The notes: generated from the sequence alone by a model not told the origin. A stretch of 64,000 nucleotides of DNA from Allobosea sp. (GCA_017307955.1 JAFKFV010000014.1:215895-279894); one strand, 5' to 3'. Positions 7,045 through 16,233 are shown, counted from the stretch's first letter. Translations and numbers: made by a program.

Positions 7045-8330
7045 TGATCAGCCTCGCCGCCGAAAGGGAGAGCGCCGAGGAGGCGCCGGCGCCCGAAACC
7101 ACGCCGCTCGCGGATGTGCGGCCGCTGCCGCGCATCTCGATCCAGGCCTTCTGCGAATCCGCCGATCTCGCGGCGGTCATGGAACTCGCGGCCGCCGACC
7201 GGCGCATGGCGCGGACCCATGTGAAGGTGCAGATGGGCGGTCTCGCGGCGGCCGGCGAATTCTATCGCCAGGCGCCGACGCCCAATCTCATCATCGTCGA
7301 GTCGCGCCAGTCCGGCGAACGGCTCATCGCCGAGCTCGATCATCTCGCCGAAGTGGTCGATGCCGGTACCAAGGTCGTCGTGATCGGGCATGCCAACGAT
7401 GTCGATCTCTACCGGCGGCTGATCCGGCGCGGCGTCAGCGAATATCTCGTCGTGCCGGTCGACATGGCGCGCGTCATCAAGAGCGTCGCCGATCTCTATC
7501 TCGACAGCGCCAAGGCGCCGCTCGGCCGCTCGATCGCCTTTGTCGGGGCCAAGGGCGGTTCCGGCTCGTCGATGATCGCCCACAATGTCGGCTTCGCGAT
7601 CGCGCGCGGCTTCCAGAGCAATGTCGTCATCGCCGATCTCGACATCGCCTTCGGCACCGCCGGCCTCGACTTCAACCAGGATCCGGCGCAGGGCATCGCC
7701 GATGCGCTGAGCGCGCCGGAGCGGCTCGACGACACCTTCCTCGACCGCCTCTTCGCGCGCTGCACCGACAATCTGTCGCTGCTTGCAGCGCCCGCCTCGC
7801 TCGATCGCACCTGCGACTATGGCGAGACGGTCTTCGAGGGCATCGTCGAGGTGGCGCAGGCCAATGTGCCGGCGCTGGTGCTCGACCTTCCGCATCTGTG
7901 GACGGGCTGGGCGCGGCGCACGCTGATCGCCGCCGACGAGATCGTGCTCACCGCCGAGCCGGATCTCGCAAGCCTGCGCAACGCCAAGAACCTCATGGAT
8001 CTCCTGCGCCAGCAGCGGCGCAGCGACGCGCCGCCGCGGCTCGTCATCAACAAGCAGGGCATGCCGAAGCGGCCCGAGATCAAGGTGGTCGATTTCGCCG
8101 CCGCGCTCGGGGTCGAGCCGGTCGCTGTCATCCCCTTCGAGCCGCAGCTCTTCGGCACCGCCGCCAATAACGGCCAGATGATCGCCGAGACGGAGCCGAA
8201 GCATGCCGTCGCCGCGACCTTCGACCAGATCGCCCAGATCGTCACCGGCCGGGCCGAGGTGAAGCAGAAGAAGGCGAGCGCGCTCGCGCCGCTGCTCGCC
8301 AAGCTGCGCGGAAAGAAGAACGGAGCCTGA
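7044..8330 (+). CDS. cpaE: Pilus assembly ATPase/localisation protein CpaE (TadZ)
   Basis: A 428-residue cytoplasmic protein. Residues about 33-150 form a receiver-like domain (IIVESRQSGERLIAELDHLA; VVVIGHANDVDLYRRLIRRG). Residues about 160-400 are a MinD/ParA-type ATPase with the deviant P-loop FVGAKGGSGSSMIAHN, in which the classical GKT is GSS, as is common in CpaE. The second ATPase motif is IADLDIAFGTAGLD. The C-terminal tail is Lys-rich. CpaE/TadZ proteins place the Tad machine at the pole. The start overlaps the cpaD stop (ATGA). Confidence 0.93.
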   Translation: MISLAAERESAEEAPAPETTPLADVRPLPRISIQAFCESADLAAVMELAAADRRMARTHVKVQMGGLAAAGEFYRQAPTPNLIIVESRQSGERLIAELDHLAEVVDAGTKVVVIGHANDVDLYRRLIRRGVSEYLVVPVDMARVIKSVADLYLDSAKAPLGRSIAFVGAKGGSGSSMIAHNVGFAIARGFQSNVVIADLDIAFGTAGLDFNQDPAQGIADALSAPERLDDTFLDRLFARCTDNLSLLAAPASLDRTCDYGETVFEGIVEVAQANVPALVLDLPHLWTGWARRTLIAADEIVLTAEPDLASLRNAKNLMDLLRQQRRSDAPPRLVINKQGMPKRPEIKVVDFAAALGVEPVAVIPFEPQLFGTAANNGQMIAETEPKHAVAATFDQIAQIVTGRAEVKQKKASALAPLLAKLRGKKNGA

Positions 8331-8333
8331 CGC

Positions 8334-9773
8334 ATGTTCGGAAAGCGTGGCGCCACTCCTCAAGCGCCGGCAGCGAAGCCGGCCAGCGTCGCGCCCGCCC
8401 CTGCGCCGGTCGCGGCCGTCGTCCCGGCGCCCGTCGCGCCGACCGTGTTCGACGAGGGGCTCACCGCCCGCCGCTCGGAGGAGTTCTACGCCCATAAGGC
8501 GCAGGTCTTCGCCGCGCTGATCGAATCGATCGATCTCGCGCAGCTCGCCAAGCTCGATCTCGAGGCGGCGCGCGAGGAAATCCGCGACATCGTCAGCGAC
8601 ATCGTCTCGCTGAAGGCGATGGTGATGTCGATCGCCGAGCAGGAGGACCTGCTCGAGGACATCTGCAACGACGTGCTCGGCTATGGTCCGCTCGAGCCGC
8701 TGCTCGCCCGCGACGACATCGCCGACATCATGGTGAACGGTGCCGGCAAGACCTATATCGAGGTGCAGGGCCGCGTGCAGCTGACGCCGGTGCGCTTCCG
8801 CGACAACACGCAGCTCATGAATATCTGCCAGCGGATCGTGAGCCAGGTCGGCCGCCGCGTCGACGAGGCGAGCCCGATCTGCGACGCCCGCCTTCCCGAC
8901 GGCAGCCGCGTCAACGTCATTGCGCCGCCGCTCGCCATCGACGGGCCGACCCTCACCATCCGAAAGTTCAAGAAGGACAAGCTGACGCTGCCGCAGCTGG
9001 TCCGCTTCGGCACCATCACGCAGGAAGGCGCGACCATCCTCGAGGTGATCGGCCGCTCCCGCTGCAATGTGCTGATCTCGGGCGGAACGGGTTCGGGCAA
9101 GACGACGCTGCTCAACTGCCTCACCGCCTCGATCGAGCAGACCGAGCGCATCATCACCTGCGAGGACGCGGCGGAGCTGCAATTGCAGCAGCCCCATGTC
9201 GTGCGCCTCGAGACACGCCCGCCCAATCTGGAAGGCGAGGGCGAGATCACGATGCGCGATCTCGTCAAGAACTGCCTGCGCATGCGCCCCGAGCGGATCA
9301 TCGTCGGCGAGGTGCGCGGACCGGAGGCCTTCGACCTGCTCCAGGCGATGAACACCGGCCATGACGGCTCGATGGGCACGCTGCATGCCAACAGCCCGCG
9401 CGAGGCCATGTCGCGCCTCGAATCCATGATCACCATGGGCGGCTTCAGCCTGCCCTCGCGCACGCTGCGCGAGATGATCGTCAATTCGATCGATGTCATC
9501 GTGCAGGTCATGCGCCTGCGCGACGGCTCGCGCCGCATCACCCACATCACCGAGGTGATCGGCCTCGAGGGCGACGTCATCACGACGCAGGACGTCTTCC
9601 TCTACGACATCCTCGGCGAGGACCAGAACGGCCGCATCATCGGCCGCCACCGCTCGACCGGCATCGGCCGCCCGAAATTCTGGGAGCGCGCGCGCTACTT
9701 CAACGAGGAGAACCGCCTCGCCGCCGCGCTCGACGCGGCCGAGACCTCCGAGGAAGCGCGAGGGGCCGCGTGA
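8334..9773 (+). CDS. cpaF: Tad secretion ATPase CpaF/TadA
   Basis: A 479-residue type II/IV secretion hexameric ATPase that powers Flp pilus extension. An Ala/Pro-rich N-terminal linker (about residues 8-36) precedes the N-domain (LGYGPLEPLLARDDIADIMV). The core has Walker A GGTGSGKTT at 250-258 (Lys256), an Asp box, Walker B (RPERIIVGEVRGPEAFDLLQ) and the His box (GHDGSMGTLHANSPREAMSRL). It begins 3 bases after cpaE and is followed 4 bases later by tadB, so it is tightly coupled. TadA-type ATPases in some species also drive retraction. Confidence 0.96.
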   Translation: MFGKRGATPQAPAAKPASVAPAPAPVAAVVPAPVAPTVFDEGLTARRSEEFYAHKAQVFAALIESIDLAQLAKLDLEAAREEIRDIVSDIVSLKAMVMSIAEQEDLLEDICNDVLGYGPLEPLLARDDIADIMVNGAGKTYIEVQGRVQLTPVRFRDNTQLMNICQRIVSQVGRRVDEASPICDARLPDGSRVNVIAPPLAIDGPTLTIRKFKKDKLTLPQLVRFGTITQEGATILEVIGRSRCNVLISGGTGSGKTTLLNCLTASIEQTERIITCEDAAELQLQQPHVVRLETRPPNLEGEGEITMRDLVKNCLRMRPERIIVGEVRGPEAFDLLQAMNTGHDGSMGTLHANSPREAMSRLESMITMGGFSLPSRTLREMIVNSIDVIVQVMRLRDGSRRITHITEVIGLEGDVITTQDVFLYDILGEDQNGRIIGRHRSTGIGRPKFWERARYFNEENRLAAALDAAETSEEARGAA

Positions 9774-9777
9774 CATC

Positions 9778-10782
9778 ATGCTCGGCGCCAACGCGATCAT
9801 CCTCGCCATTGCCCTCCTGACGATGCTCAGCGTCGGCGGCCTCGCTTATGCGATGCTGGCGACCCGCATCCGCGACGAGGGCCAGATCGAGAGCCGCCTC
9901 GCCGGCGTCCAGGCGAAGTCGGCCGCTCTCTCGCCCACGGGCCGCGTCAGCGACGCGATGCGGCGGCGCAAGTCGATCCAGGACACGCTGAAGGAGATCG
10001 AGGTCAACCAGAAGGCCAAGGCGAAGCGCAACAACTCGCCGCCGTTGATGCTGAAGCTGCAGCAGGCCGGCCTCGACTGGTCGCGCCGCACCTTCATCCT
10101 GATCTCGTTCGGCGCCGCGGCGGCCTTCGGGCTCATCGCGCTCATCGCCGGCCTCCCGCTCTACGCCGTGGCCGCCGCCGCGATCGGCGCCGGGCTCGGC
10201 CTGCCGCGCTGGATCGTGAGCTTCATGCGAAAGCGGCGCTTCAAGATGTTCCTCGACGAGTTCCCGAACGCCGTCGACGTGCTGGTGCGCGGCATCAAGT
10301 CGGGCCTCCCGATCAATGACTGCCTGCAGATCATCTCCCGCGAGGCCAAGGAGCCGGTGCGCAGCGAGTTCCGCCTGATCGTGGACGAGCAGCACGCCCT
10401 TGGCCTGCCGCTCTCCGAAGCGGTGGCGCGGCTGCCGGATCGCGTGCCGGTCACCGAGGCCAATTTCTTCGCCATCGTCATCGCCATCCAGCAGCGGGCC
10501 GGCGGCAATCTCTCCGAGGCGCTCGGCAATCTGTCGCGGGTGCTGCGCGAGCGCGCCAAGATGAAGGGCAAGATCAAGGCGATGAGCATGGAGGCCAAGG
10601 CCTCGGCCTGGATCATCGGCTCGCTGCCGGTCCTCGTCATGGCCATCACCACGGTGACGAGCCCGAAATACATCATGCTCCTGTTCCAGCATCCGCTCGG
10701 CAACGTCATCCTCGGCATCTCGGCCGTGTGGATGCTGATCGGCATCCTGGTGATGCGCAAGATGATCGATTTCAAGTACTAG
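9778..10782 (+). CDS. tadB: Tad inner-membrane platform protein TadB
   Basis: A 334-residue type II secretion F-domain protein. An N-terminal helix (about residues 1-24) is followed by a basic cytoplasmic stretch, two helices near 105-142, the F-domain (DEFPNAVDVLVRGIKSGLPI through QQRAGGNLSEALGNLSRVLR), and two C-terminal helices (about 280-325). TadB and TadC together form the platform in the inner membrane that CpaF acts on. It starts 4 bases after cpaF and ends 10 bases before tadC. Confidence 0.95.
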   Translation: MLGANAIILAIALLTMLSVGGLAYAMLATRIRDEGQIESRLAGVQAKSAALSPTGRVSDAMRRRKSIQDTLKEIEVNQKAKAKRNNSPPLMLKLQQAGLDWSRRTFILISFGAAAAFGLIALIAGLPLYAVAAAAIGAGLGLPRWIVSFMRKRRFKMFLDEFPNAVDVLVRGIKSGLPINDCLQIISREAKEPVRSEFRLIVDEQHALGLPLSEAVARLPDRVPVTEANFFAIVIAIQQRAGGNLSEALGNLSRVLRERAKMKGKIKAMSMEAKASAWIIGSLPVLVMAITTVTSPKYIMLLFQHPLGNVILGISAVWMLIGILVMRKMIDFKY

Positions 10783-10792
10783 GATCGGCGCC

Positions 10793-11767
10793 ATGCTGAG
10801 AGACATCGTCCAGACGCTGACCGACCCGCCGGTCCTCATCGCCGCCTTTTCGGCGGTGACGGTGGCGGCGACGGTGATCGGCCTCTCGATGCCGCTGCTC
10901 GATCGCGACCGCCTGCCGGCGCGCATGAAGACCGTCGCCGTCGAGCGCGAGCGGATCCGTGCCCGCGAGCGCGCCAAGCTGGAGCGGAGCCGCGTCTCGC
11001 TGCGCACCGAGCCGCGCGCCTATATGCGCAGCATCGTCGAGCGCTTCAATCTGCGCGAGGCGCTGGTCGACGAGGCGACGATCAACCGGCTGCGCATGGC
11101 GGGCTTCCGCGGCCAGGCGCCGCTGACGGTGTTCCTCTTCGCCCGTTTCGTGCTGCCCTTCCTGCTCTTTGCGGCCGCGATCGTCTATTTCTTCTTCCTC
11201 TCGAAGATGACGCAGCCGGCCATCGCCAAGATGTGCTTCGCGCTGCTCGCGGCGGGCGCCGGCTTCTACCTGCCGGTCGTGTTCGTCTCCAACCGCGTGC
11301 AGAAGCGCCAGCAATCGATCAAACAGGCCTGGCCGGATGCGCTCGACCTCATCCTGATCTGCGTCGAATCCGGCATGTCGATCGAAGCCGCCTTCCGCAA
11401 GGTGGCCGAGGAGATCGGCGCGCAATCGACCGAGCTGGCCGAGGAACTGATGCTGACGACGGCCGAGCTCTCCTATCTGCCCGACCGCCGGCAGGCCTAT
11501 GAGAATCTCGCCAACCGGACGGGGCTCGACATGGTGAAGGGCGTCGTGATGGCGCTCAACCAGTCGGAGCGCTACGGCACACCGCTCGGCCAGTCGCTGC
11601 GTGTCCTCGCGCAGGAGAGCCGCGACCAGCGCATGAACGACGCCGAGAAGAAGGCCGCTGCGCTGCCGCCGAAGCTGACCGTGCCGATGATCGTGTTCTT
11701 CCTGCCGGTGCTGTTCGCCGTCATCGCCGGCCCGGCCGCCATCCAGGTGATGCAAGTCCGCCATTGA
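10793..11767 (+). CDS. tadC: Tad inner-membrane platform protein TadC
   Basis: A 324-residue F-domain protein and paralogue of tadB. A long first helix (about residues 12-35) and an Arg-rich loop are followed by two helices (about 105-170), the F-domain (DALDLILICVESGMSIEAAF and LAEELMLTTAELSYLPDRRQ) and a C-terminal helix (about 295-320). It forms the inner-membrane base of the Flp pilus with TadB. It is the last gene of the + strand pilus operon; a strong hairpin terminator follows 61 bases later. Confidence 0.95.
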   Translation: MLRDIVQTLTDPPVLIAAFSAVTVAATVIGLSMPLLDRDRLPARMKTVAVERERIRARERAKLERSRVSLRTEPRAYMRSIVERFNLREALVDEATINRLRMAGFRGQAPLTVFLFARFVLPFLLFAAAIVYFFFLSKMTQPAIAKMCFALLAAGAGFYLPVVFVSNRVQKRQQSIKQAWPDALDLILICVESGMSIEAAFRKVAEEIGAQSTELAEELMLTTAELSYLPDRRQAYENLANRTGLDMVKGVVMALNQSERYGTPLGQSLRVLAQESRDQRMNDAEKKAAALPPKLTVPMIVFFLPVLFAVIAGPAAIQVMQVRH

Positions 11768-11827
11768 CGGGGTCGCCGGCCCGACGGTGCCACCCCGCCG
11801 TCGCTCTGCCCAAGACCCCCAAAGAGA

Positions 11828-11860
11828 AAACCCCGGAACGGCGCCGTTCCGGGGTTTCTC
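11828..11860. terminator. Bidirectional terminator between tadC and tadD
   Basis: AACCCCGGAACGGC (11829-11842) and GCCGTTCCGGGGTT (11843-11856) form a perfect palindrome, flanked by A-rich sequence on the left and TTTCTCGTTT on the right. It lies in the 118-base gap between the convergent tadC and tadD genes and could end both transcripts. Confidence 0.85.
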
Positions 11861-11885
11861 GTTTGATGGAGAGGGCGGCGCGGCC

Positions 11886-12749
11886 TCAGCCGGAGGGGAG
11901 GGGCGGCATCGCCTGCGCCTGCGCGGGCGCCGTATTCGCCTTGGCGGCGGTCCTGATGGCGCCGCTCTTGGCCCGGTTCGCCAGCATCGCCTGCAGATAG
12001 GCGACATTCTCCTCGGCCTGCTGCGGCGAAAGCTCGGCGCGGGCGATCTGCTGCGCTTCCTGGAACCGGCCCTGCAGGCCGACGACGAGCGCGAGGTTCT
12101 GGCGCACCCGGCTGTCGGCGCCGGGCTGGACGACGGCAATGCGCAGCACCTGCTCGGCCTGCGGCAGCTGGTCGGTCAGGACATAGGACATGCCGAGATT
12201 GGACAGCACCATCGGATCGTTCGGCTTCAGCGCCAGCGCCTTCTGGTAGAGCGCACGCGCCGCATCGGCCTGGCCGAGCTGGTCGAGGATCGTGCCTTCG
12301 GCCGAGAGAAGCCGCCAGTCGGGCTGGTCCGGCGTCTGGGCGCGGCGCACGGCGCCGAGCGCCTGTTCGAGCTGGCCGTCGGCGGCGAGCGCCTTGCCAT
12401 AGGCGGCGAGGATCTCGCGGTCGCGCGGATAGCGGATCGCAGCCTTCTGCAGCACCGCGACGGCCTGGTCGCTGTTGCCGGTGCGCAGCAGCGCCGCGGC
12501 GAAGTTGAGGGCGTTTTCCTTCGAGGCCGGATCGCGGGCGTATCGGCTGTTCCAGTAGCTCTCCTGCTGCTGGAAATCGGCGCTGGTCATCGGCTTGCCG
12601 ATCGAGCCGGTCGTGCCGCGATCGACGCCCGAACCCGTCGTGCAGCCCGCCAGCGCCAATTGCGCCGCGATCAGCGCGCCGGCAACGGGCAACAGGCCAC
12701 GAACTGTGCGCCGAGCGGGACGATCGGAAGGAACGGTAGCAAGCGGCAT
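11886..12749 (-). CDS. tadD: TPR lipoprotein TadD
   Basis: A 287-residue predicted outer-membrane lipoprotein. The N-terminus is basic and hydrophobic and ends LALAGC (Cys36). Tetratricopeptide repeats fill about residues 65-235: SYWNSRYARDPASKENALNF, RYPRDREILAAYGKALAADG, ALALKPNDPMVLSNLGMSYV. TadD acts as a pilotin-like helper for the secretin in Tad systems. The chosen ATG at 12749 gives a normal lipoprotein signal; an upstream TTG at 12800 would add 17 residues. It is separated from the other pilus genes only by strand, and its upstream region has a TTAACCAT motif. Confidence 0.9.
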   Translation of the reverse strand: MPLATVPSDRPARRTVRGLLPVAGALIAAQLALAGCTTGSGVDRGTTGSIGKPMTSADFQQQESYWNSRYARDPASKENALNFAAALLRTGNSDQAVAVLQKAAIRYPRDREILAAYGKALAADGQLEQALGAVRRAQTPDQPDWRLLSAEGTILDQLGQADAARALYQKALALKPNDPMVLSNLGMSYVLTDQLPQAEQVLRIAVVQPGADSRVRQNLALVVGLQGRFQEAQQIARAELSPQQAEENVAYLQAMLANRAKSGAIRTAAKANTAPAQAQAMPPLPSG

Positions 12750-12803
12750 GGCGTGACCCGGAGGGAGACGAGGGGCGGCATCGAAGCCTTGCCTCAGCAA
12801 TAA

Positions 12804-12811
12804 ATGGTTAA
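12804..12811 (-). promoter_or_regulatory. Candidate CtrA half-site upstream of tadD
   Basis: On the - strand this reads TTAACCAT, 55 bases before the tadD ATG. A second TTAA lies at 12825-12828. It is the same octamer as upstream of cpaB, which would fit shared cell-cycle control of both pilus units. The evidence is only the motif match and its position. Confidence 0.38.
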
Positions 12812-12889
12812 CCCTAACGCGGGGTTAATGCCCCGCCTGCGGGGCTTTCGCGCAGGCCGCGGCCATTGCTCCTGAGGGGGCGGCGGTCC

Positions 12890-14320
12890 ATGATCGCGGC
12901 CCAATCCGCATCCATGACCTCCAGGACCCTTCCCTTGAGCGACAGCCTGATCGAACGTTCCGACGCGTCCATCCCCGTCCATGCCGTGGCGACGGACGAT
13001 CTCGATGCGGTCCTCGCCACGCTCTCGGATGTCGAGGCAGGCTGGGCGCGCGCGACGGGCTTCGACGCCGCCATGGGCGCCGTCACCATCATCGCCGATT
13101 CCTCTGGCAAGGTCGGCCGCGTGCTGTTCGGCCTTGGCCGCCAGGATGCCTGGCGGCGCAGCCCGCTCGTCACCGGCAAGCTGCCGGCCATCCTTCCCGC
13201 GGGCGACTACGAATTCGTCACGGACCTGCCCGATCCCGGCCTCGGCGCACTCGGCTGGGCGCTCGGCAACTATGCCTTCTCGCGCTACAAGACCGCCCGC
13301 CAGCCGGCGCCGCGTCTCGTCGTGCCCAAGGGCGTCGTCATCGGCGAGGCGCGCAGCCTCGCCCGCGCCGTCACGCTGGTGCGCGATCTGGTCAACACAC
13401 CGGCCAATGATCTCGGCCCCGCCGATCTCGCGCTGCAGGTGCATGCGCTCGGCGAGCGCCACGGCGCCAAGGTCACCGAGACCGTCGGCCCCGCGCTCCT
13501 CGCCGCCAATCTGCCGCTGATCCACGCCGTCGGCCGCGCCGCGGCCGAGGATCGCCAGCCGCGTCTCGTCGATCTCGTCTGGGGCGATCCCGACCATCCG
13601 AAGGTGACGCTGGTCGGCAAGGGCGTCACCTTCGACACCGGCGGCCTCGACATCAAGCCGTCGAGCAGCATGCTGCTCATGAAGAAGGACATGGGCGGCG
13701 CGGCCAACGCGCTCGGCCTCGCCCAGTTGATCATGGAGGCGAAGCTGCCGGTGCGGCTGCGCCTGCTCGTCCCGACGGTCGAGAATTCCATCGCCGGTGG
13801 CGCCTTCCGCCCCGGCGACGTGCTGCGCTCGCGCGCCGGCGTCACGGTCGAGATCGGCAATACCGATGCCGAAGGCCGGCTGATCCTCGCCGATGCGCTG
13901 GCGCTCGCGGCGGAGGAGACGCCCGATCTCCTCGTCGATCTCGCGACGCTGACAGGCGCCGCGCGCGTTGCGCTCGGCCCGGACATTCCGCCCTTCTATA
14001 CGCATGACGACGAACTCGCGGCTGATCTCGCCCGTCATGCGGAGCGGGTCGGCGATCCGCTGTGGCGGCTGCCGCTCTGGCAGCCCTATGAGCAGATGAT
14101 CGACTCGCGGATTGCCGACATCAACAATGCCGGGCAGGGCGGCTTCGCAGGGTCGATCACGGCGGCGCTGTTTCTCTCCCGCTTTGTGCCGAAGACGGTG
14201 CCCTGGATCCATGCCGACATCTTTGCCTGGAACCCGTCCTCCCGCCCCGGCCGCCCGGAGGGCGGCGAGGCGCAGGCGATGCGAGCGCTGTTCGCGCTGA
14301 TCGCCGCGCGCTATGGCTGA
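12890..14320 (+). CDS. Leucyl aminopeptidase family protein (peptidase M17)
   Basis: A 476-residue metalloaminopeptidase that releases N-terminal residues from peptides in the cytoplasm. The M17 signature NTDAEGRLILADALALA is present, and the first metal-binding region is visible in VGKGVTFDTGGLDIKPS with MLLMKKDMGG, supplying the Lys/Asp/Asp ligands. The N-terminal M17 domain is shorter than in PepA, as in the second aminopeptidase type common in Hyphomicrobiales. The ATG at 12890 has GAGGGGG 9 bases upstream. A MarR regulator and an NlpC/P60 hydrolase follow, so the cluster may concern peptide or cell-wall turnover. Confidence 0.92.
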   Translation: MIAAQSASMTSRTLPLSDSLIERSDASIPVHAVATDDLDAVLATLSDVEAGWARATGFDAAMGAVTIIADSSGKVGRVLFGLGRQDAWRRSPLVTGKLPAILPAGDYEFVTDLPDPGLGALGWALGNYAFSRYKTARQPAPRLVVPKGVVIGEARSLARAVTLVRDLVNTPANDLGPADLALQVHALGERHGAKVTETVGPALLAANLPLIHAVGRAAAEDRQPRLVDLVWGDPDHPKVTLVGKGVTFDTGGLDIKPSSSMLLMKKDMGGAANALGLAQLIMEAKLPVRLRLLVPTVENSIAGGAFRPGDVLRSRAGVTVEIGNTDAEGRLILADALALAAEETPDLLVDLATLTGAARVALGPDIPPFYTHDDELAADLARHAERVGDPLWRLPLWQPYEQMIDSRIADINNAGQGGFAGSITAALFLSRFVPKTVPWIHADIFAWNPSSRPGRPEGGEAQAMRALFALIAARYG

Positions 14321-14393
14321 CGGCGCTTGCGCTTGCGCGAGCCGAACGGCTAAATAGTTCGGTTCCGAAACGATCGGCCGCGGAGCGCCCGGC

Positions 14394-14744
14394 ATGCCCG
14401 TCAGTCTGCGCCCCTCGCAGGCCCTCCGCCTCTGGCACGATGTCACTTTCGATCTCGTCCGCGACGGCGAGCACGATCTCTCGGCGCGGCAGATGGCGGT
14501 TCTGCTGACCGTCTATCTCGAGATGCCGCCGCATACGGTGCGCGGCCTCGCCGCCAAGCTCGGCGTCACCAAGCCGGCCATCACCCGCGCGCTCGATACT
14601 ATGGGCCGGCTCGGCCTCGTCAGCCGCCACCGCGACCCGGCCGACCGGCGCAACGTCGTCGTGCAGCGTACGGTGGGCGGGGCGCTCGCCGTCGAGCGCC
14701 TCGGCGATCTGATCATCGCCCGCCACAAGGAGTTGCCACCATGA
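14394..14744 (+). CDS. MarR-family transcriptional regulator
   Basis: A 116-residue winged-helix DNA-binding protein. The helix-turn-helix core is TVRGLAAKLGVTKPAITRAL (about residues 48-67), followed by the wing (SRHRDPADRRNVVVQRT). It is shorter than typical MarR proteins (about 140) and has reduced dimerisation helices, a form often found beside NlpC/P60 genes in Hyphomicrobiales. Its stop overlaps the next start (ATGA at 14741-14744), so the two genes are translationally coupled. The ligand cannot be predicted. Confidence 0.85.
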   Translation: MPVSLRPSQALRLWHDVTFDLVRDGEHDLSARQMAVLLTVYLEMPPHTVRGLAAKLGVTKPAITRALDTMGRLGLVSRHRDPADRRNVVVQRTVGGALAVERLGDLIIARHKELPP

Positions 14745-15643
14745 GCGAAACCTTGACCGAAACTCTGCCCGTGCTCGACCGGCGGCTCAACGCCTATCGA
14801 CCCGATCTCGCCGATCTCCGTCTCAAGGGGCAGGTGACGGCGGAGCGCTTCGTCGAAGGGACCCTCTCCCGGGTGACTGCCGCCTCGACGCCGATCCGCC
14901 GCGTGCCGCGCCCCGACGGGGTGATCGACAGCGAGGCGCTGCAGGGCGAGGTGCTGCGCGTCTTCGAGGAGACGATGGAGGGCTGGGCCTTTGTCCAGCT
15001 CGAGACCGACCGCTATGTCGGCTATGTCGCCGCCGATGCGCTCGGGCCGCTCGATCCACTGCCGACCCATCGCGTGACGGCGCTCCGAACCTTCGTCTAT
15101 CCGGAGGCCGACCTCCGCAAGCCGCCGCTCGGCGCGCTGTCCTTTGGCGCGAAGCTGGCGCTTGGCGACGTGGCGGTGACGCGCGGCACGCCCTATCTGC
15201 TCCTCGCCAACGGCGCCGGCGCGTTGGCGGAAACCCATGTCGCGCCGCTCGATGCACCATGGGCGATCGATTTCGTCGCCGTCGCCGAGCGCTTCCTGGA
15301 GACACCCTATCTCTGGGGCGGGCGCACCAGCCTCGGCCTCGACTGCTCGGCTCTGGTGCAATTGTCGCTCGCCGCTGCCGGCATCGATGCGCCCCGCGAT
15401 TCCGACCTGCAGGCGGCGATGCTCGGCGAGGCCCTGCCCGATGGCCTCGCGGGACCGCGCGAGCGCGGCGATCTCGTCTTCTGGCCCGGCCATGTCGGCA
15501 TCCTCGCCGATTCCGAGACGCTGCTGCATGCCAGCGGCTATCAGATGGAGGTCGTCGCCGAGCCGCTCGACGAAGCCGTCGCCCGCATCGCCCTCACCGC
15601 CGGCCCCCCGACCGCCGTCCGCCGCATCCGCTTCGAGGCATGA
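14741..15643 (+). CDS. NlpC/P60 cysteine peptidase with SH3-like domains
   Basis: A 300-residue protein of the NlpC/P60 family, which cuts peptidoglycan stem peptides. The N-terminal half is SH3-like (about residues 30-155; WAFVQLETDRYVGYVAADAL). The C-terminal catalytic domain has Cys202 in LGLDCSALVQ, His251 in GHVGIL and a third polar residue at His263 (HASG). No signal peptide or lipobox is seen, so it is either cytoplasmic (peptide recycling) or exported another way. Coupled upstream to a MarR regulator and downstream to the GrpB gene by ATGA overlaps. Confidence 0.9.
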   Translation: MSETLTETLPVLDRRLNAYRPDLADLRLKGQVTAERFVEGTLSRVTAASTPIRRVPRPDGVIDSEALQGEVLRVFEETMEGWAFVQLETDRYVGYVAADALGPLDPLPTHRVTALRTFVYPEADLRKPPLGALSFGAKLALGDVAVTRGTPYLLLANGAGALAETHVAPLDAPWAIDFVAVAERFLETPYLWGGRTSLGLDCSALVQLSLAAAGIDAPRDSDLQAAMLGEALPDGLAGPRERGDLVFWPGHVGILADSETLLHASGYQMEVVAEPLDEAVARIALTAGPPTAVRRIRFEA

Positions 15644-16203
15644 GCGAGCGCATCGAGATCGTCGCGCCGCAGGCCGGCTGGCCGGACGCCTTCGCCGCGC
15701 TGAAGGCGGAGATCCTCGCCGCGATCCCGCCGCCGCACGCCATCCACCATATCGGGTCGACCGCGGTTCCTGGCCTGCCGGCGAAGGATGTCATCGATGT
15801 CCAGATCACGGTGACGGACCTCGCGACATTCGACGATAGCGGCCTGGTGGCCCTGGGTTTCGTCGCGCGCTACGATCTCGTCGATCACGCGCCGCCCGGC
15901 CTCGATCTCGCCGAGCCCGAACTCTCGAAGCGCTTCTACAAGGCACCCGGCCGCCCGGCCAACATCCATGTCCGCGAGCTCGGTCGGTACAATCAGCGCT
16001 TCGCTCTCTTGTGCCGGGATTTCCTCAGGGCGCATCCCGTCGCGACCGCCGCCTATGGCCTCGTCAAGCAGCGCCTGGCCGCCCGATTTCCGGACGATGC
16101 CGACGCCTATTACGACATCAAGGACCCGGTGTTCGACATCATAATCGACGGCGCCGAGGAATGGGCGCTGCGAACCGGCTGGCGCCTGCCCGCGGGAGAT
16201 TGA
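15640..16203 (+). CDS. GrpB family protein (UPF0157, nucleotidyltransferase fold)
   Basis: A 187-residue GrpB-like protein. The diagnostic stretch HHIGSTAVPGLPAKDVIDVQ (about residues 41-60) resembles a nucleotidyltransferase active site, with GS and the D-x-D-type pair DVIDVQ. Later come RFYKAPGRPANIHV and the C-terminal DAYYDIKDPVFDIII. GrpB proteins have no settled substrate; some are fused to dephospho-CoA kinase. The ATG overlaps the stop of the NlpC/P60 gene, so it is the third cistron of that unit. Confidence 0.88.
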   Translation: MSERIEIVAPQAGWPDAFAALKAEILAAIPPPHAIHHIGSTAVPGLPAKDVIDVQITVTDLATFDDSGLVALGFVARYDLVDHAPPGLDLAEPELSKRFYKAPGRPANIHVRELGRYNQRFALLCRDFLRAHPVATAAYGLVKQRLAARFPDDADAYYDIKDPVFDIIIDGAEEWALRTGWRLPAGD

Positions 16204-16233
16204 TCGGCCCGCATGGAGAGAGGCGATGCTTTC

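Noticed and set aside
6990..9809. A 939-codon open frame on the - strand across cpaE and cpaF
   Set aside because: It is the shadow of two certain genes in GC-rich DNA; its translation is Arg/Ala/Asp/His-rich with no domain, while the + strand frames carry complete ATPase motifs.
12830..12850. Terminator upstream of the M17 aminopeptidase
   Set aside because: GCCCCGC/GCGGGGC form a 7-bp stem with a two-base loop followed by only TTT; the loop is too small for confidence and it sits in a divergent promoter gap.
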